Below the pieces are notes generated by a model. It did not search any database and was not told where the DNA came from. It worked only from the letters and a program-made list of their open reading frames with translations. A program made the position numbers and the translations under genes. From Roseateles puraquae (lineage in GTDB: Bacteria > Pseudomonadota > Gammaproteobacteria > Burkholderiales > Burkholderiaceae_C), in the NCBI RefSeq assembly GCF_002205845.1, contig NZ_NISI01000013.1:62001-126000 (forward strand): DNA of 64,000 bases. Reading direction: 5' to 3'. Positions 51,898 to 60,594 of this stretch are shown piece by piece. Within the stretch, counting starts at the first letter, position 1; the number at the start of each line of letters is the position of its first letter.

Positions 51898-53241
51898 ATG
51901 ACCCTTGAAGAGAAGTCATCATCCCGCGGGCGCTACGGGCGCGTTTGGGCCTGGGCTGTAGCCTTGCTGATGGTGGGCGCCGCCTTGTGGGGCTGGCGCT
52001 GCGTCGAGCGCCCCGCTGCCGATGAGGCCGGCATGGGAGCCCCCCGTGCGGCCGGGCCGGCATCCTCGCCGCAGGCTGACCAGCCTCTGCGCTCCGATGT
52101 GAATGCCGCGTCGCCAGAGCCTCGCCCTGTAGCGCCCGACAACGGCAACTCGGAGGTAGACGATCCGGGTGACACCGGCCCAGCCAAGCTCCGGCATGAT
52201 GCCCTGCTGGCCACCATCGAGAAGCAATGGTGTACCCACTACGCCCAGGCCGACGCCCAGTATCTGCAGGCGCTGGAGCAAAGCTACCCATTCGACCCGC
52301 AGGACCGGAACTCCAAGGCCGTGAGTCAACGGGTGAAGGCCACCATGGCGCTGCCAACCCAGCAGGCACGCCGGGCCGTTCGCGAGCGCATTGCTGCGCG
52401 ATGGACGGCGCAACTGGATCGGGCGGGCGACCCTCGCAGCCTGACCGTCGCAGCCGTGCTCGCGCAGGGCAGCTTTCATGAGACGTGGGATGTGCGCGAG
52501 GCAAGGCTGGCAGCTGCCCAGCGGCAGGCGATGACCACCACGGACCCGGTGGTGGCCTCGATCTGGGCCGGGCGCTCGATGAGCTGCTCAGCCAACGTCG
52601 ACTGCTGGGCTGCGGCGCACCGACGCTGGCAGGAGACGGAACCTGCCAACGTGGCAGCCTGGCTGGTCCGTTCACCCAGCAGGGACGCTATCGCGGAACA
52701 AAACTGGCAGGCGCTGGCGCGCACTCAATACGCCAGAGTGCACAGCGCTGCCGTGATAGGACAACTACTCACCCTCCTGCCGCTGACGGAACCGGGGCTG
52801 GAACGCGAGGAGGCGCTGGGCATCATCGAATCCGTTCGCCAGCACCAATCAGACATGGTCTCCCGCTTCGACTTGATCCAGAGCTGCCAGGCAGCAAAGG
52901 ATTCAGCCCTGGCGCGCGGCGCCTGCCTGCATGCAGTGAACCTGCTGTGGGACGACCCCCAGTCGTCAATGCTGGACCGCTTGCAGTTCCTGGGCCTGGC
53001 AGAAGCACTGGGTGCACAGGACGAGCCGGTCTGGTCAGAGCGCAGCCATGCCATGCGAAACGACCTCACTCCCCCGGTGGCGCAATCGATGTTCGAGGTG
53101 CATTTTGGGCAGGATGTCCGGCGCCACGAAGGCTGCGGCGGTCATGCGGCGCGCGAGGCGCGGCTCCATGCGCTGGTGGAGGGCGGGCCGCTGAAGGTGC
53201 TGCGGCAGCTCGCGTCAGGCCAGGATTTCAGCAAACGCTGA
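51898..53241 (+). CDS. Membrane-anchored protein of unknown function
   Basis: This 447-residue protein has one N-terminal membrane helix (VWAWAVALLMVGAALWGW), a Pro/Ala-rich linker and a long alpha-helical, cysteine-containing domain (ATIEKQWCTHYAQADAQYLQALEQSYPF; WAGRSMSCSANVDCWAAAHRRW; GACLHAVNLLWDD). No family is recognised. The helical layout suggests a repeat scaffold. Codon use is less GC-rich than that of the flanking genes, which suggests separate origin. The start has no Shine-Dalgarno sequence and directly follows a dyad. It ends three bases before the converging EnvZ-type kinase gene. Confidence 0.7.
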   Translation: MTLEEKSSSRGRYGRVWAWAVALLMVGAALWGWRCVERPAADEAGMGAPRAAGPASSPQADQPLRSDVNAASPEPRPVAPDNGNSEVDDPGDTGPAKLRHDALLATIEKQWCTHYAQADAQYLQALEQSYPFDPQDRNSKAVSQRVKATMALPTQQARRAVRERIAARWTAQLDRAGDPRSLTVAAVLAQGSFHETWDVREARLAAAQRQAMTTTDPVVASIWAGRSMSCSANVDCWAAAHRRWQETEPANVAAWLVRSPSRDAIAEQNWQALARTQYARVHSAAVIGQLLTLLPLTEPGLEREEALGIIESVRQHQSDMVSRFDLIQSCQAAKDSALARGACLHAVNLLWDDPQSSMLDRLQFLGLAEALGAQDEPVWSERSHAMRNDLTPPVAQSMFEVHFGQDVRRHEGCGGHAAREARLHALVEGGPLKVLRQLASGQDFSKR

Positions 53242-53244
53242 CGA

Positions 53245-54531
53245 TCAAGGCAGCCACGCCACCCGCGCCACCAACCCACCGCCCTCGCGCGGCAGCAGGC
53301 TCAGCCGTGCCCCTTCGGCCGTGGCGATGCGCTCGACGATGGCCAGGCCCAGGCCCGAGCCGGGCGTGCCGCCACGCGCCGCGTCACCACGCTGGAAGGG
53401 GCGCTTGAGCGCCTCCACACGGTCGGGTGCGATGCCGGGGCCGCGGTCGCGCACCTCGATCCAGGCCGCGCCGCCGGTCTCGCCGCAGGCCACTTCAAGG
53501 GGCGGCGCGCCGTGGTTCTGGGCATTGACGATGAGGTTGAGCACCAGTCGGCGCAGCGCTTGCGGTCGCGCCGTGCGCGTCACACCAGGGCCGGGTGCCA
53601 GCACCGGCTGCGGCAGGCCGGGCGCCAGCACCAGGGTCTCGGCCAGGAACTCGCGCAGGGGCAGCGCCACCGGTGCTTCCTGCTCGCCGGGGTGGGCGGC
53701 GCGGGCGTAGTCAAGGAACTGGGTCAACAGCCCGTCCAGGCTGTGCAGGCTGCGCTCCAGGGTGTCGAGCAGGGCCGGATCACCGCTGCCGCCGTCGCGC
53801 AGCAGCTCGCTGGCCAGGCGCATCTTGGCCAGCGGCGTGCGCAGGTCGTGCGACAGGCCGGCCAGCATCAGCAACCGCTCCTCCTCGTCGCGCGCCAGGG
53901 CTTCGCCCATCTCGTTGAGGCTGCGCGCCAGCGCGGCCGTCTCTGCGGGCCCGTCGGTCGGCAGGCGCAGCCGGCGCTGCCCGGCGCCCACCGCCTGCGC
54001 CGCCTCCACGAGCCGGGCCAGTGGGCGGTTGATGCGCCGTTGGATCAACCACGCCCCCAGCAGTGCCAGCAGCGCGCTGGCCCCACTGGCAATCAGCCAG
54101 ATGCGGGCGAAGCGGTGCGCCGCCTGCACGGGCGGCACCGCCAGCCAGTAGGCCCCCACGCGGACCGACAGCAGCCCGCCGGACTCGCGACGCCAGGCCA
54201 GGCTCGCGGGGTCTTCACCGAGTTGCATCGCGAGCTCGCTCAGGAAGGTGCGCTCCATCAGGGTCAGCCGGGCGCGCCCCGGGTCGGTGGACGCGCCGGC
54301 GGCGCGGGCATTGAAGCGGGCCACGAAGCCGGCACGCTCCGCCTCGGGCAGCAGGCGCAGGCCCTCACCCACGGCCTGCAGGCTGCGAGCCGTGGCCTCG
54401 GCCATCTGCTTGACCCGCGGCCGTGCCACCAGCTGGGCATACACCAGCGCGTTGACGAGTTGGCCCACCACGATGAGTGCCACGATCAGCCACAGGTTGC
54501 GGCCGAAGAGGGTCCGGGGCGCGAAGCTCAT
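53245..54531 (-). CDS. EnvZ-type sensor histidine kinase
   Basis: This 428-residue kinase has an N-terminal membrane helix, a periplasmic sensor region, a second helix near residue 150-170, a HAMP linker (RRINRPLARLVEAAQAVGAGQ), an H box with His in LAGLSHDLRTPLAKMRLASELL, an N box NLIVNAQNHG and G boxes DRGPGIAPD and GSGLGLAIVERIA. The layout matches EnvZ-like osmosensors. It overlaps the OmpR-type regulator gene by four bases, giving a standard pair. Confidence 0.92.
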   Translation of the reverse strand: MSFAPRTLFGRNLWLIVALIVVGQLVNALVYAQLVARPRVKQMAEATARSLQAVGEGLRLLPEAERAGFVARFNARAAGASTDPGRARLTLMERTFLSELAMQLGEDPASLAWRRESGGLLSVRVGAYWLAVPPVQAAHRFARIWLIASGASALLALLGAWLIQRRINRPLARLVEAAQAVGAGQRRLRLPTDGPAETAALARSLNEMGEALARDEEERLLMLAGLSHDLRTPLAKMRLASELLRDGGSGDPALLDTLERSLHSLDGLLTQFLDYARAAHPGEQEAPVALPLREFLAETLVLAPGLPQPVLAPGPGVTRTARPQALRRLVLNLIVNAQNHGAPPLEVACGETGGAAWIEVRDRGPGIAPDRVEALKRPFQRGDAARGGTPGSGLGLAIVERIATAEGARLSLLPREGGGLVARVAWLP

Positions 54532-55238
54532 GGCTCCGGGATGAAGACGTAGCCCAGGCCCCACACCGTCTGGATGTGGCGGGGCGCGCTGGGGTCGGCC
54601 TCGATCAAGCGGCGCAGTCGCATGACCTGCACGTCCAGGCTGCGGTCGCTCACGCCGTGGTCGTCGCCGTGCGCCATCACCAGCAGCTTCTCGCGGCCCA
54701 GCGGCCGGTTGGGTTGGCTGGCCAGCGCGCGCAGCAGGTTGAACTCGACGGTGCTGATGTCCACCTCGGCGCCCTGGCGCAGCAGGCGGCGCTGGGTGGG
54801 ATGCAGCGTGAAGTCGCCGAACTGCAGGGGCTCTTCGCCCGCGGGCCCGAGGTGGGCGCCGAGCTGCTGCTGGCGCCGCACCATGGCCTGCAGCCGCGCC
54901 AGCAGCTCGCGCGGTGCGAAGGGCTTGGCGAGGTAGTCGTCGGCGCCCATCTCCAGGCCGAGCACGCGGTCGACCAGCTCGCCGCGCGCGGTCAGCATCA
55001 GGATGGGGATGGTCTCGCCCTGGGCCCGCAGTCGGCGGCACAGCGACAGGCCGTCTTCGCCGGGCATCATCAGGTCGAGCACCAGCACGTCGAAGCGCTC
55101 GCGGGCCAGCAGTTGGGCGGCCTGGGCTGCATCGGGCACCGCGCGCACCGACAGGCCCTGCTCGGTCAGGTAGCGCTGCAGCAGGCCGCGCAGTTCGGCT
55201 TCATCGTCGGCGATCAAGATGCGACTCATGCGCGGCAT
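54528..55238 (-). CDS. OmpR-family response regulator
   Basis: This 236-residue regulator has a receiver domain (LIADDEAELRG, VLVLDLMMPGEDG, LMLTARGE, LAKPF) and a winged-helix output domain ending in SLDVQVMRLRRLIEADP and IQTVWGLGYVFIPEP. ATG 55238 is used; ATG 55229, nine bases inside, is equally possible. It is the first gene of the pair with the EnvZ-type kinase. Its targets may include the divergent serine hydrolase gene at 55402. Confidence 0.94.
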   Translation of the reverse strand: MPRMSRILIADDEAELRGLLQRYLTEQGLSVRAVPDAAQAAQLLARERFDVLVLDLMMPGEDGLSLCRRLRAQGETIPILMLTARGELVDRVLGLEMGADDYLAKPFAPRELLARLQAMVRRQQQLGAHLGPAGEEPLQFGDFTLHPTQRRLLRQGAEVDISTVEFNLLRALASQPNRPLGREKLLVMAHGDDHGVSDRSLDVQVMRLRRLIEADPSAPRHIQTVWGLGYVFIPEP

Positions 55239-55401
55239 GTTAGGGACGGCCGCGCTCGCGGCGGCGGGCACCGCCGCAAAACGATGACAAATCCTTGCAG
55301 CCGGCGGCGCCGCGTCAGGGCCTGCAAGCACTGCAACCGGCGCCGCAACCTTCGCGCCGCCGCGGCTGGGCAGCATGGCATCACCTCAACCGGAGACTGC
55401 C

Positions 55402-56385
55402 ATGCGTCGCATCCCTCTCGCTTTGCTTCTTGCCACCGGCCTCGCGCAAGCGGCCGACCCCACGCCCGTGCAGCGCGCCAGCGCCGCCCGGCTCACGGCC
55501 GAAAAGGCCGCCGCCTGCGTCGCGGTGCAGCCCTTCTACTGGGAGCTGGGCAATGCAACGCAGCCGCTGGTGGGCGGCAAGGTGGGCGATGGCGCGCCGG
55601 AGCGGCTCACCGAGATGGCCATCGCCTCGGCCTCGAAATGGGTCTATGCGGCCTTCGCCGCGGAACGTCGCCAGGGGCAGCTCACGGCCGACGACGTCAA
55701 GTTCCTGCACTTCCAGAGCGGCTACACCTACTACCGCATCTGCCGCGCCGACCAGAGCGTGGCCGCCTGCCAGGCCAGCCTCATCAACGGCCGCGGGCGC
55801 ATGAACCCGGCCACTGAAAACCGCTTCGACTACAACGGCGGCCACATGCAACAGCATGCGATCACGATGGGCCTGGGCTCGCTCGGGCCGGACGGTCTCG
55901 CGCTCGCGGTGCGCCAGACCCTCGCGCCGGTGCTGGGCAGCGATTGGTCGTTCAGCTACAGCCAGGCCATGCCCGCCGGCGGGGGCGTGACGAGCGCGGC
56001 CGACTACAGCCGACTGCTGCGCGCGCTGATGACCGGCCAGTTGCAGCTGGGCGCATGGCTGGGCAAGCAGGCGGTCTGCACCAACCCGCAGGTCTGCCCG
56101 AACGAAGCGGTCAAGACGCCCGTGCCCGAGACCGAAGCCTGGCACTACAGCATCGGCCACTGGGTCGAGGACGACCCGCAGGTGGGCGATGGCGCCTTCA
56201 GCAGCGCCGGGGCGTTTGGTTTCTACCCGTGGATCAGCGCGGACAAGCGCTTTTACGGGCTGATCGCGCGGGACGTTCGCCAGGCGCCGGTGAGCGACGA
56301 CGCTGGCACCAAGCCGGGGGCCGCCTCGGTGGCCTGCGGGCGATTGATTCGCGCCGCCTGGATGGATGGCGAACCGCGCCGTTGA
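55402..56385 (+). CDS. Secreted serine hydrolase related to beta-lactamases
   Basis: This 327-residue protein has a signal peptide (ALLLATGLAQA) and a beta-lactamase-like fold. A possible catalytic SxxK is the SASK of MAIASASKWVYAAF, near residue 77; the later GAFGFYPWISADKRFYGLIARD strand matches the C-terminal part of this fold. Cysteine pairs (CRADQSVAACQ, CTNPQVCPN) suggest disulphides. GGAG seven bases upstream supports the ATG. It is divergent from the OmpR-type pair. Substrate unknown. Confidence 0.75.
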   Translation: MRRIPLALLLATGLAQAADPTPVQRASAARLTAEKAAACVAVQPFYWELGNATQPLVGGKVGDGAPERLTEMAIASASKWVYAAFAAERRQGQLTADDVKFLHFQSGYTYYRICRADQSVAACQASLINGRGRMNPATENRFDYNGGHMQQHAITMGLGSLGPDGLALAVRQTLAPVLGSDWSFSYSQAMPAGGGVTSAADYSRLLRALMTGQLQLGAWLGKQAVCTNPQVCPNEAVKTPVPETEAWHYSIGHWVEDDPQVGDGAFSSAGAFGFYPWISADKRFYGLIARDVRQAPVSDDAGTKPGAASVACGRLIRAAWMDGEPRR

Positions 56386-56410
56386 GCGCAGCCAGCAGGG
56401 AAATCAAGAG

Positions 56411-56438
56411 GCCGGCCGCGTCAGGGGCGCAGGCCGGC
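56411..56438. terminator. Candidate bidirectional hairpin between converging genes
   Basis: GCCGGCC and GGCCGGC pair perfectly across a 14-base loop in the gap between the serine hydrolase gene and the small minus-strand gene. No T-run follows on either strand, so intrinsic termination is doubtful; it may stop transcription only with Rho. Confidence 0.35.
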
Positions 56439-56452
56439 TCGGTGACCGCGGA

Positions 56453-56803
56453 TCAACGCACGCGGTCGGTTTCGAAGGCGATGCGCTCGACGCTGCCATC
56501 GCCATTGCGGAACAGGCGCACACGACGCAGGCCGTCCGGGCTGACCAGCAGTTCGGCGCTCTCGGCACGCCAGGTCTCCAGCGGGCTCTCGTCCAGCGCG
56601 ACGCCCAGGCGGCGCACGCCGACGTGAACGCGCAGGGTGCGTCCGTCATCGAGCAGGTATTCGCCTTGCGCGCTGCGCAGCAGCAGACGGTCGGCAGCGG
56701 CGGGGACGGTGGGTTCCTGGGCAATCGCCGGCGCGGTCAGCGTCAGGGTGGCGAGCAGCGCGGCCGTCAGGGTGAGGGGTCGCAGGGTGGTCCAGGTCGT
56801 CAT
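56453..56803 (-). CDS. Small secreted protein of unknown function
   Basis: This 116-residue protein has a signal peptide (LTAALLATLTLTAPAIA) and a short beta-rich domain (RLLLRSAQGEYLLDDGRTLRVHV, LLVSPDGLRRVRLFRNGDGSVERIAFE). AAGGAG about eight bases before the ATG supports the start. No family is recognised. It lies between the serine hydrolase and the MerR operon and is read away from MerR. Confidence 0.68.
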   Translation of the reverse strand: MTTWTTLRPLTLTAALLATLTLTAPAIAQEPTVPAAADRLLLRSAQGEYLLDDGRTLRVHVGVRRLGVALDESPLETWRAESAELLVSPDGLRRVRLFRNGDGSVERIAFETDRVR

Positions 56804-56984
56804 GGTGAGGTACTCCTTAAATGCCCCGAGGCCAGTCGCCTCGGCAGCCTCTCCTTCGCAAACGCCGTGCCAAGTTGGGAGCGCAAACAACATCACGGTT
56901 CCATTCGGTTTCAATCAGGGTTCGCCCCAGGTCAGGGCCTCCGCGCCCCGCTTCGCGACACCGCGCATCGGCTTGGCGCATGGC

Positions 56985-57015
56985 TTGACCCTCACGCAAC
57001 GTCAGGGTTCATGAT
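56985..57015 (+). promoter_or_regulatory. MerR-type promoter: 19-bp spacer with operator dyad
   Basis: TTGACC (56985-56990) and CATGAT (57010-57015) are separated by 19 bases, the over-long spacing typical of MerR-controlled promoters. The dyad ACCCTCAC-GCAAC-GTCAGGGT (56988-57008) fills this spacer with outer arms ACCCT/AGGGT. The merR-type gene starts 30 bases downstream, so it should control itself and the exporter. Confidence 0.62.
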
Positions 57016-57045
57016 GCAACCCGTCGTCACGAAAACGAGCTGGAC

Positions 57046-57789
57046 ATGGACTACACGGTGGGAGAGCTGGCCGCGCGAGCAGGCCTCACGGTGCGCACCC
57101 TGCACCACTACGAACAGCTCGGCCTGCTGCGCCCGGCCAGCCGCAGCGACGCGGGCTACCGCCGCTACGGCGAAGCCGATGTGCTGCGCCTGCACCGCGT
57201 GCTGGCCCTGCGCGATGCCGGCCTGTCGCTGAAGGCCATCGGCCCGCTGCTGGACGGCGAGGCACCGCAGCCGCTGGCCGCGGTGCTGCAGTCTCAGATC
57301 GAGCAGATCGAGGCACAGCTGATGGCACAGGAGACCCTGCTGCAGACCCTGCGCAATGCCGCGCGACGCCTGGCGACGCAGGGCGACGGCGGTGATGCGG
57401 TGCAAGTGCTGCTGGACGCCATGCAGATGCGCCGGGTGCACGAGCGCTGGTTCACGCCCAAGCAGATGCGTACCCTACGTCAGCACTGGGACGCCATGCC
57501 GGCGCCCGCGCGTGAAGCCGTGGAGGACGCCTGGCCCCGGCTGGTGGCCGAGGCCCGTGCCGCCAAGGACGCCGGCCGTGACCCCGCCTCGCCCGAGGTG
57601 CAGGACATCGTGCGCCGCTGGCTCGTGCTGCAGCGCCAGTTCACCAACCTGGCCCCCGGCATGGAAGACACCATGCGCCGCATGTATGCCGCCGAGCCCG
57701 AGCTGGCGCGCCAGTCCGGCGTCACGCCCGACCTGCTGGCCTATCTGAAACAGGCCAAGGCCAGTCTGCCCACGGAGCAACCGTCATGA
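57046..57789 (+). CDS. MerR-family regulator with TipA-like effector domain
   Basis: This 247-residue protein has a MerR winged helix (DYTVGELAARAGLTVRTLHHYEQLGLL...GYRRYGEADVLRLHRVLALRDAGLSL), a dimer coiled coil (QSQIEQIEAQLMAQETLLQTLRNAARR) and a C-terminal TipAS-like helical domain (MPAPAREAVEDAWPRLVAEARAAKDAG). It lacks metal-binding cysteines, so an organic drug or peptide is the likely inducer. Its stop overlaps the MFS exporter start by four bases. Confidence 0.9.
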   Translation: MDYTVGELAARAGLTVRTLHHYEQLGLLRPASRSDAGYRRYGEADVLRLHRVLALRDAGLSLKAIGPLLDGEAPQPLAAVLQSQIEQIEAQLMAQETLLQTLRNAARRLATQGDGGDAVQVLLDAMQMRRVHERWFTPKQMRTLRQHWDAMPAPAREAVEDAWPRLVAEARAAKDAGRDPASPEVQDIVRRWLVLQRQFTNLAPGMEDTMRRMYAAEPELARQSGVTPDLLAYLKQAKASLPTEQPS

Positions 57790-59057
57790 ACGACCCGCGC
57801 CGCGAACTTTTCGGCAATGCCAACTTCCGCTGGCTGCTCGGCGGCGGCCTGCTGTCGATGCTGGGCGACCAGTTCACGCTGCTGGCTCTGCCCTGGCTGG
57901 TGATGAGCCTTTCCAACGACCCGCTGGTGCTCGGCACCGTGCTGGCGCTGGGCAGCCTGCCGCGGGCGCTGTTCATCCTCGTCGGCGGCGCGCTGGTGGA
58001 CCGGCACTCGCCGAAAACGGTGTTGCTGCTGACGAAATGGATCAACTTCGGCCTGCTCGCGCTGCTGGCTGGGCTGACCGCCCACGGCGGTCTGACGCTG
58101 CCGCTGGTCTATGCGCTCACGCTGGCCATTGGCCTGGCCACCGCCTTCAGCTACCCGGCGGGCAGTGCCATCCTGCCGCAGGCGGTGCCGGCGGCGCTGA
58201 TCCAGCCTGCCAATGGCGTGCTGATGGGCGCGCGCCAACTGGTGCTGCTGCTCGGGCCGGTGCTGGCGGGCTTGCTCGTCACCGGCGGTGGCGGGCCGGC
58301 CCTGCAGGGCCAGGGCCTGGCCATGGCCTTCGGGTTCGACGCGGTGAGCTTCGCGATCTCGGCCTGGACGCTGTCCCGGGTGCGCACCGCGCCGCGCGAA
58401 GTGCAGGACGCGCAGCCCGTGCTGGGCGCGATTGCCGAATCGATGCGCGCCTGCTGGCAAGACCGCGAGCTGCGCGCGCTCTTCCTCTACTTCGCCGCCA
58501 TCGCCTTCTTCGTGGGCGGCCCTATCCAGGTGGCGCTACCGGTCCTGGCGGCGGAGCGGCTGCCTGGCGGCGCGGCCGCGCTGGGCGTGATGCTGGCGGC
58601 CCATGGCCTGGGTGCGCTGGCCGGCATGGCGGTGTCAGGCCTGCGGCCGCAGTGGCGGCTGACCACGCTTGGCGGCACGGTGCTGATGATCGATGCCATT
58701 GCCGGTGGCGTGTTCCTGCTGTTCGGCCATGTGCATGCGGCCTGGCAAGGCGCGCTGCTGCTGTTGCCGCTGGGCGCCCTGGGTGGCTTCGTGCAGGTGG
58801 CTGTGTACAGCTGGCTGCAGCGGCGCATCCCGCCGCAGATGCTGGGCCGGTCGATGGCGCTCTTCATGTTCATCGTGATGGGCCTGGCGCCGCTGGCTTC
58901 GGCTGCTGCGGGGGCGGCCTTGCGGGTGCTGGACGTGACGGAACTCTTCACGGCGGCCTCGCTGTGCCTGCTGGCGGTGGTGACGCTGGGCGCTCTGCTC
59001 ACGCCCATCCGGCAGATCGCCTACCTGGAGGCGCCGCCTCGCCCGTCAGCCGGCTGA
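57786..59057 (+). CDS. MFS exporter controlled by the MerR-type regulator
   Basis: This 423-residue protein has about 12 membrane helices and the N-terminal pattern of enterobactin- and drug-exporter MFS proteins (NFRWLLGGGLLSMLGDQFTLLALPWLV; GGALVDRHSPKTVLLLTKW). ATGA overlap with the merR gene and the shared 19-bp-spacer promoter make this an inducible efflux unit. The substrate is unknown. Its 3' end overlaps the converging PAS-protein gene by 37 bases. Confidence 0.88.
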   Translation: MNDPRRELFGNANFRWLLGGGLLSMLGDQFTLLALPWLVMSLSNDPLVLGTVLALGSLPRALFILVGGALVDRHSPKTVLLLTKWINFGLLALLAGLTAHGGLTLPLVYALTLAIGLATAFSYPAGSAILPQAVPAALIQPANGVLMGARQLVLLLGPVLAGLLVTGGGGPALQGQGLAMAFGFDAVSFAISAWTLSRVRTAPREVQDAQPVLGAIAESMRACWQDRELRALFLYFAAIAFFVGGPIQVALPVLAAERLPGGAAALGVMLAAHGLGALAGMAVSGLRPQWRLTTLGGTVLMIDAIAGGVFLLFGHVHAAWQGALLLLPLGALGGFVQVAVYSWLQRRIPPQMLGRSMALFMFIVMGLAPLASAAAGAALRVLDVTELFTAASLCLLAVVTLGALLTPIRQIAYLEAPPRPSAG

Positions 59058-59638
59058 TCACCAAGGCCCGTGGCCTGCAGGCCCGCGACCTGGTCGAGCG
59101 ACGCCTGCAGCAGGTCGTCAATGAGGGCGAGCACGCGCTCGCGCTCCGGCGCTGCCAGCACATCGCCCAGCAGGCGATGCACCGGCGTGCTGATGGGCGA
59201 GCCCGTCATGGCGCCGCGCGGCCCCGTGGGCAGTCCGCCGGCAGGCGTGCAGGGACGTTCGGTGAGGTCGATCATGGTGCCCACCAGGCGCAGCGGCCGC
59301 CCCTCGGGACCGCGCTCGATGACCCGACCGCGCGAATGCACCAGCCGGTAGCCCGAGCCGTTGCTGCGCAGCCGAAAGCGCGCCTCGTACGTGGGCACCG
59401 CGCCGCGGATGTGCTCGCGCATCCGCTCGACCATGGGGGCCAGGTCTTCAGGATGGACGCGGCAGCGCCAGAAATGCGTGCTGTCGGGGCTGTCGGGGTC
59501 CGGAAAGCCCAGCCGCTGCTTCCAGGCGGGGGAGTAGTGCACGGTTTCCAGTTCGGGCCGCAGGTCCCACAACGCCAATTCCCCGGTCTCGACGGCCTGA
59601 CGCAATCTCAATTCCAGGCGGTGCGCGGCGAGGTTCAT
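59021..59638 (-). CDS. Stand-alone PAS-domain protein
   Basis: This 205-residue cytoplasmic protein is a PAS_3 domain: AVETGELALWDLRPELETVHYSPAWKQRLGF, RVHPEDLAPM, ARFRLRSNGSGYRLVHSRGRVIERG and a closing VGTMIDLTERP. A short tail (RVLALIDDLLQASLDQVAGL) looks helical. No kinase or GGDEF domain follows, so it may bind another sensor. The C-terminal codons overlap the MFS gene on the other strand. Confidence 0.8.
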   Translation of the reverse strand: MNLAAHRLELRLRQAVETGELALWDLRPELETVHYSPAWKQRLGFPDPDSPDSTHFWRCRVHPEDLAPMVERMREHIRGAVPTYEARFRLRSNGSGYRLVHSRGRVIERGPEGRPLRLVGTMIDLTERPCTPAGGLPTGPRGAMTGSPISTPVHRLLGDVLAAPERERVLALIDDLLQASLDQVAGLQATGLGDQPADGRGGASR

Positions 59639-59639
59639 G

Positions 59640-60242
59640 TCAGCTCTCGTTCAAGGCCTTGTACACGAGCAGGGAGGCATGGGCATCGTTCGCAGCGTAC
59701 TGCAGTTGCTGCGGCGTTAGCGTCGGGTTGGCCCAATTGGAGGTGGTGGCCTTCTTCGACTTGATGAAGCGCTGGCCCAGCACGACGGCGACCGCCACCT
59801 TCAGGCCGACCGCGTCCTTGAAGCCCAGACGCTTCACCAGGTGGGACAGGTCGATGCTGCGCTCGAGGCGCAGGCCGAGCTTGCGCTGGATCTGCGGGCG
59901 GTCGGACGCCAACCCGAAACCCACCTTCACGATCTCGTCCGACTCGATGACGGCCTGCAGGAAGGGCAACACGCCCGGCGTGGCGGTCTGCACGATGTAG
60001 GCCCGCTCGGTGGTCGCAAACTGGATGACCTCGGGCCCGGTCTGCGGCGCGCCGGCCACGAAGACGGGCTTGCTCTCGGTATCAAAGCCGATGTGGACCG
60101 CCGCCCGGAGCTCGGCCTCGGCGGCCGCGAGCTGGTCAGGCGTGCGCAGCAGCTGGATGGCCTGCGGCGGCAGCGCCGGGTAGAGCGGCAGCGCCGCGAT
60201 CTGCTCGCTGGTGGGACGCGCCCGGGGCGGGGGTCTGTGCAT
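59640..60242 (-). CDS. RNase D-like 3'-5' exonuclease
   Basis: This 200-residue protein has the DEDDy exonuclease fold: Asp-x-Glu in GFDTESKP, Asp in LASDRPQIQRKLG, the SIDLSHLVKRLG block and YAANDAHASLLVYKAL with the catalytic Tyr/Asp. HRDC domains of true RNase D are absent, so it matches the short exonuclease group common in proteobacteria. ATG 60242 gives a family-like N-terminus. It starts 2 bases upstream of the PAS gene's orientation partner and is read in the same direction. Confidence 0.87.
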   Translation of the reverse strand: MHRPPPRARPTSEQIAALPLYPALPPQAIQLLRTPDQLAAAEAELRAAVHIGFDTESKPVFVAGAPQTGPEVIQFATTERAYIVQTATPGVLPFLQAVIESDEIVKVGFGLASDRPQIQRKLGLRLERSIDLSHLVKRLGFKDAVGLKVAVAVVLGQRFIKSKKATTSNWANPTLTPQQLQYAANDAHASLLVYKALNES

Positions 60243-60285
60243 GGCGGCAGTATGCCGCCCAGGAACCCTCGCCAGCGCCTCCTGC

Positions 60286-60498
60286 TCAGGCCTGCGCCGA
60301 GCGGCCGGCCGGCGCCGGCTGGGCCGACCACTGTGGCTGCCGGGCCAGCTCGGCCGCCGTGGCGTCGTCGGCGGTGACGGCGTATTCGAGGCTGTTGCGC
60401 TCGACGAACAGAGCGCTGCGGTAGCGCTGCAACAGGGCGCCCAGCGCACGACGGGCTTCGGTGGTGGGGCCGTTGAAGGTGAGGGTCAGGGTGGTCAT
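60286..60498 (-). CDS. Small protein of unknown function
   Basis: This 70-residue protein begins TTLTLTFNGPTTEARRALGALL and continues with a short alpha/beta-like pattern ending in an Ala/Pro-rich tail. It has no signal peptide or recognised domain. The ribosome site is weak. Similar very short proteins occur next to exonuclease genes in GC-rich beta-proteobacteria, but I cannot confirm homology here. Confidence 0.5.
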   Translation of the reverse strand: MTTLTLTFNGPTTEARRALGALLQRYRSALFVERNSLEYAVTADDATAAELARQPQWSAQPAPAGRSAQA

Positions 60499-60594
60499 GG
60501 TGAGCTTTTGCAGCCGTGTACGCCACCAACGTTGCGCCGACCGCCCGGTTGACGCCGGATTGCTACGGCTTGTGAATGCGGCGGTTGCCAGGCG

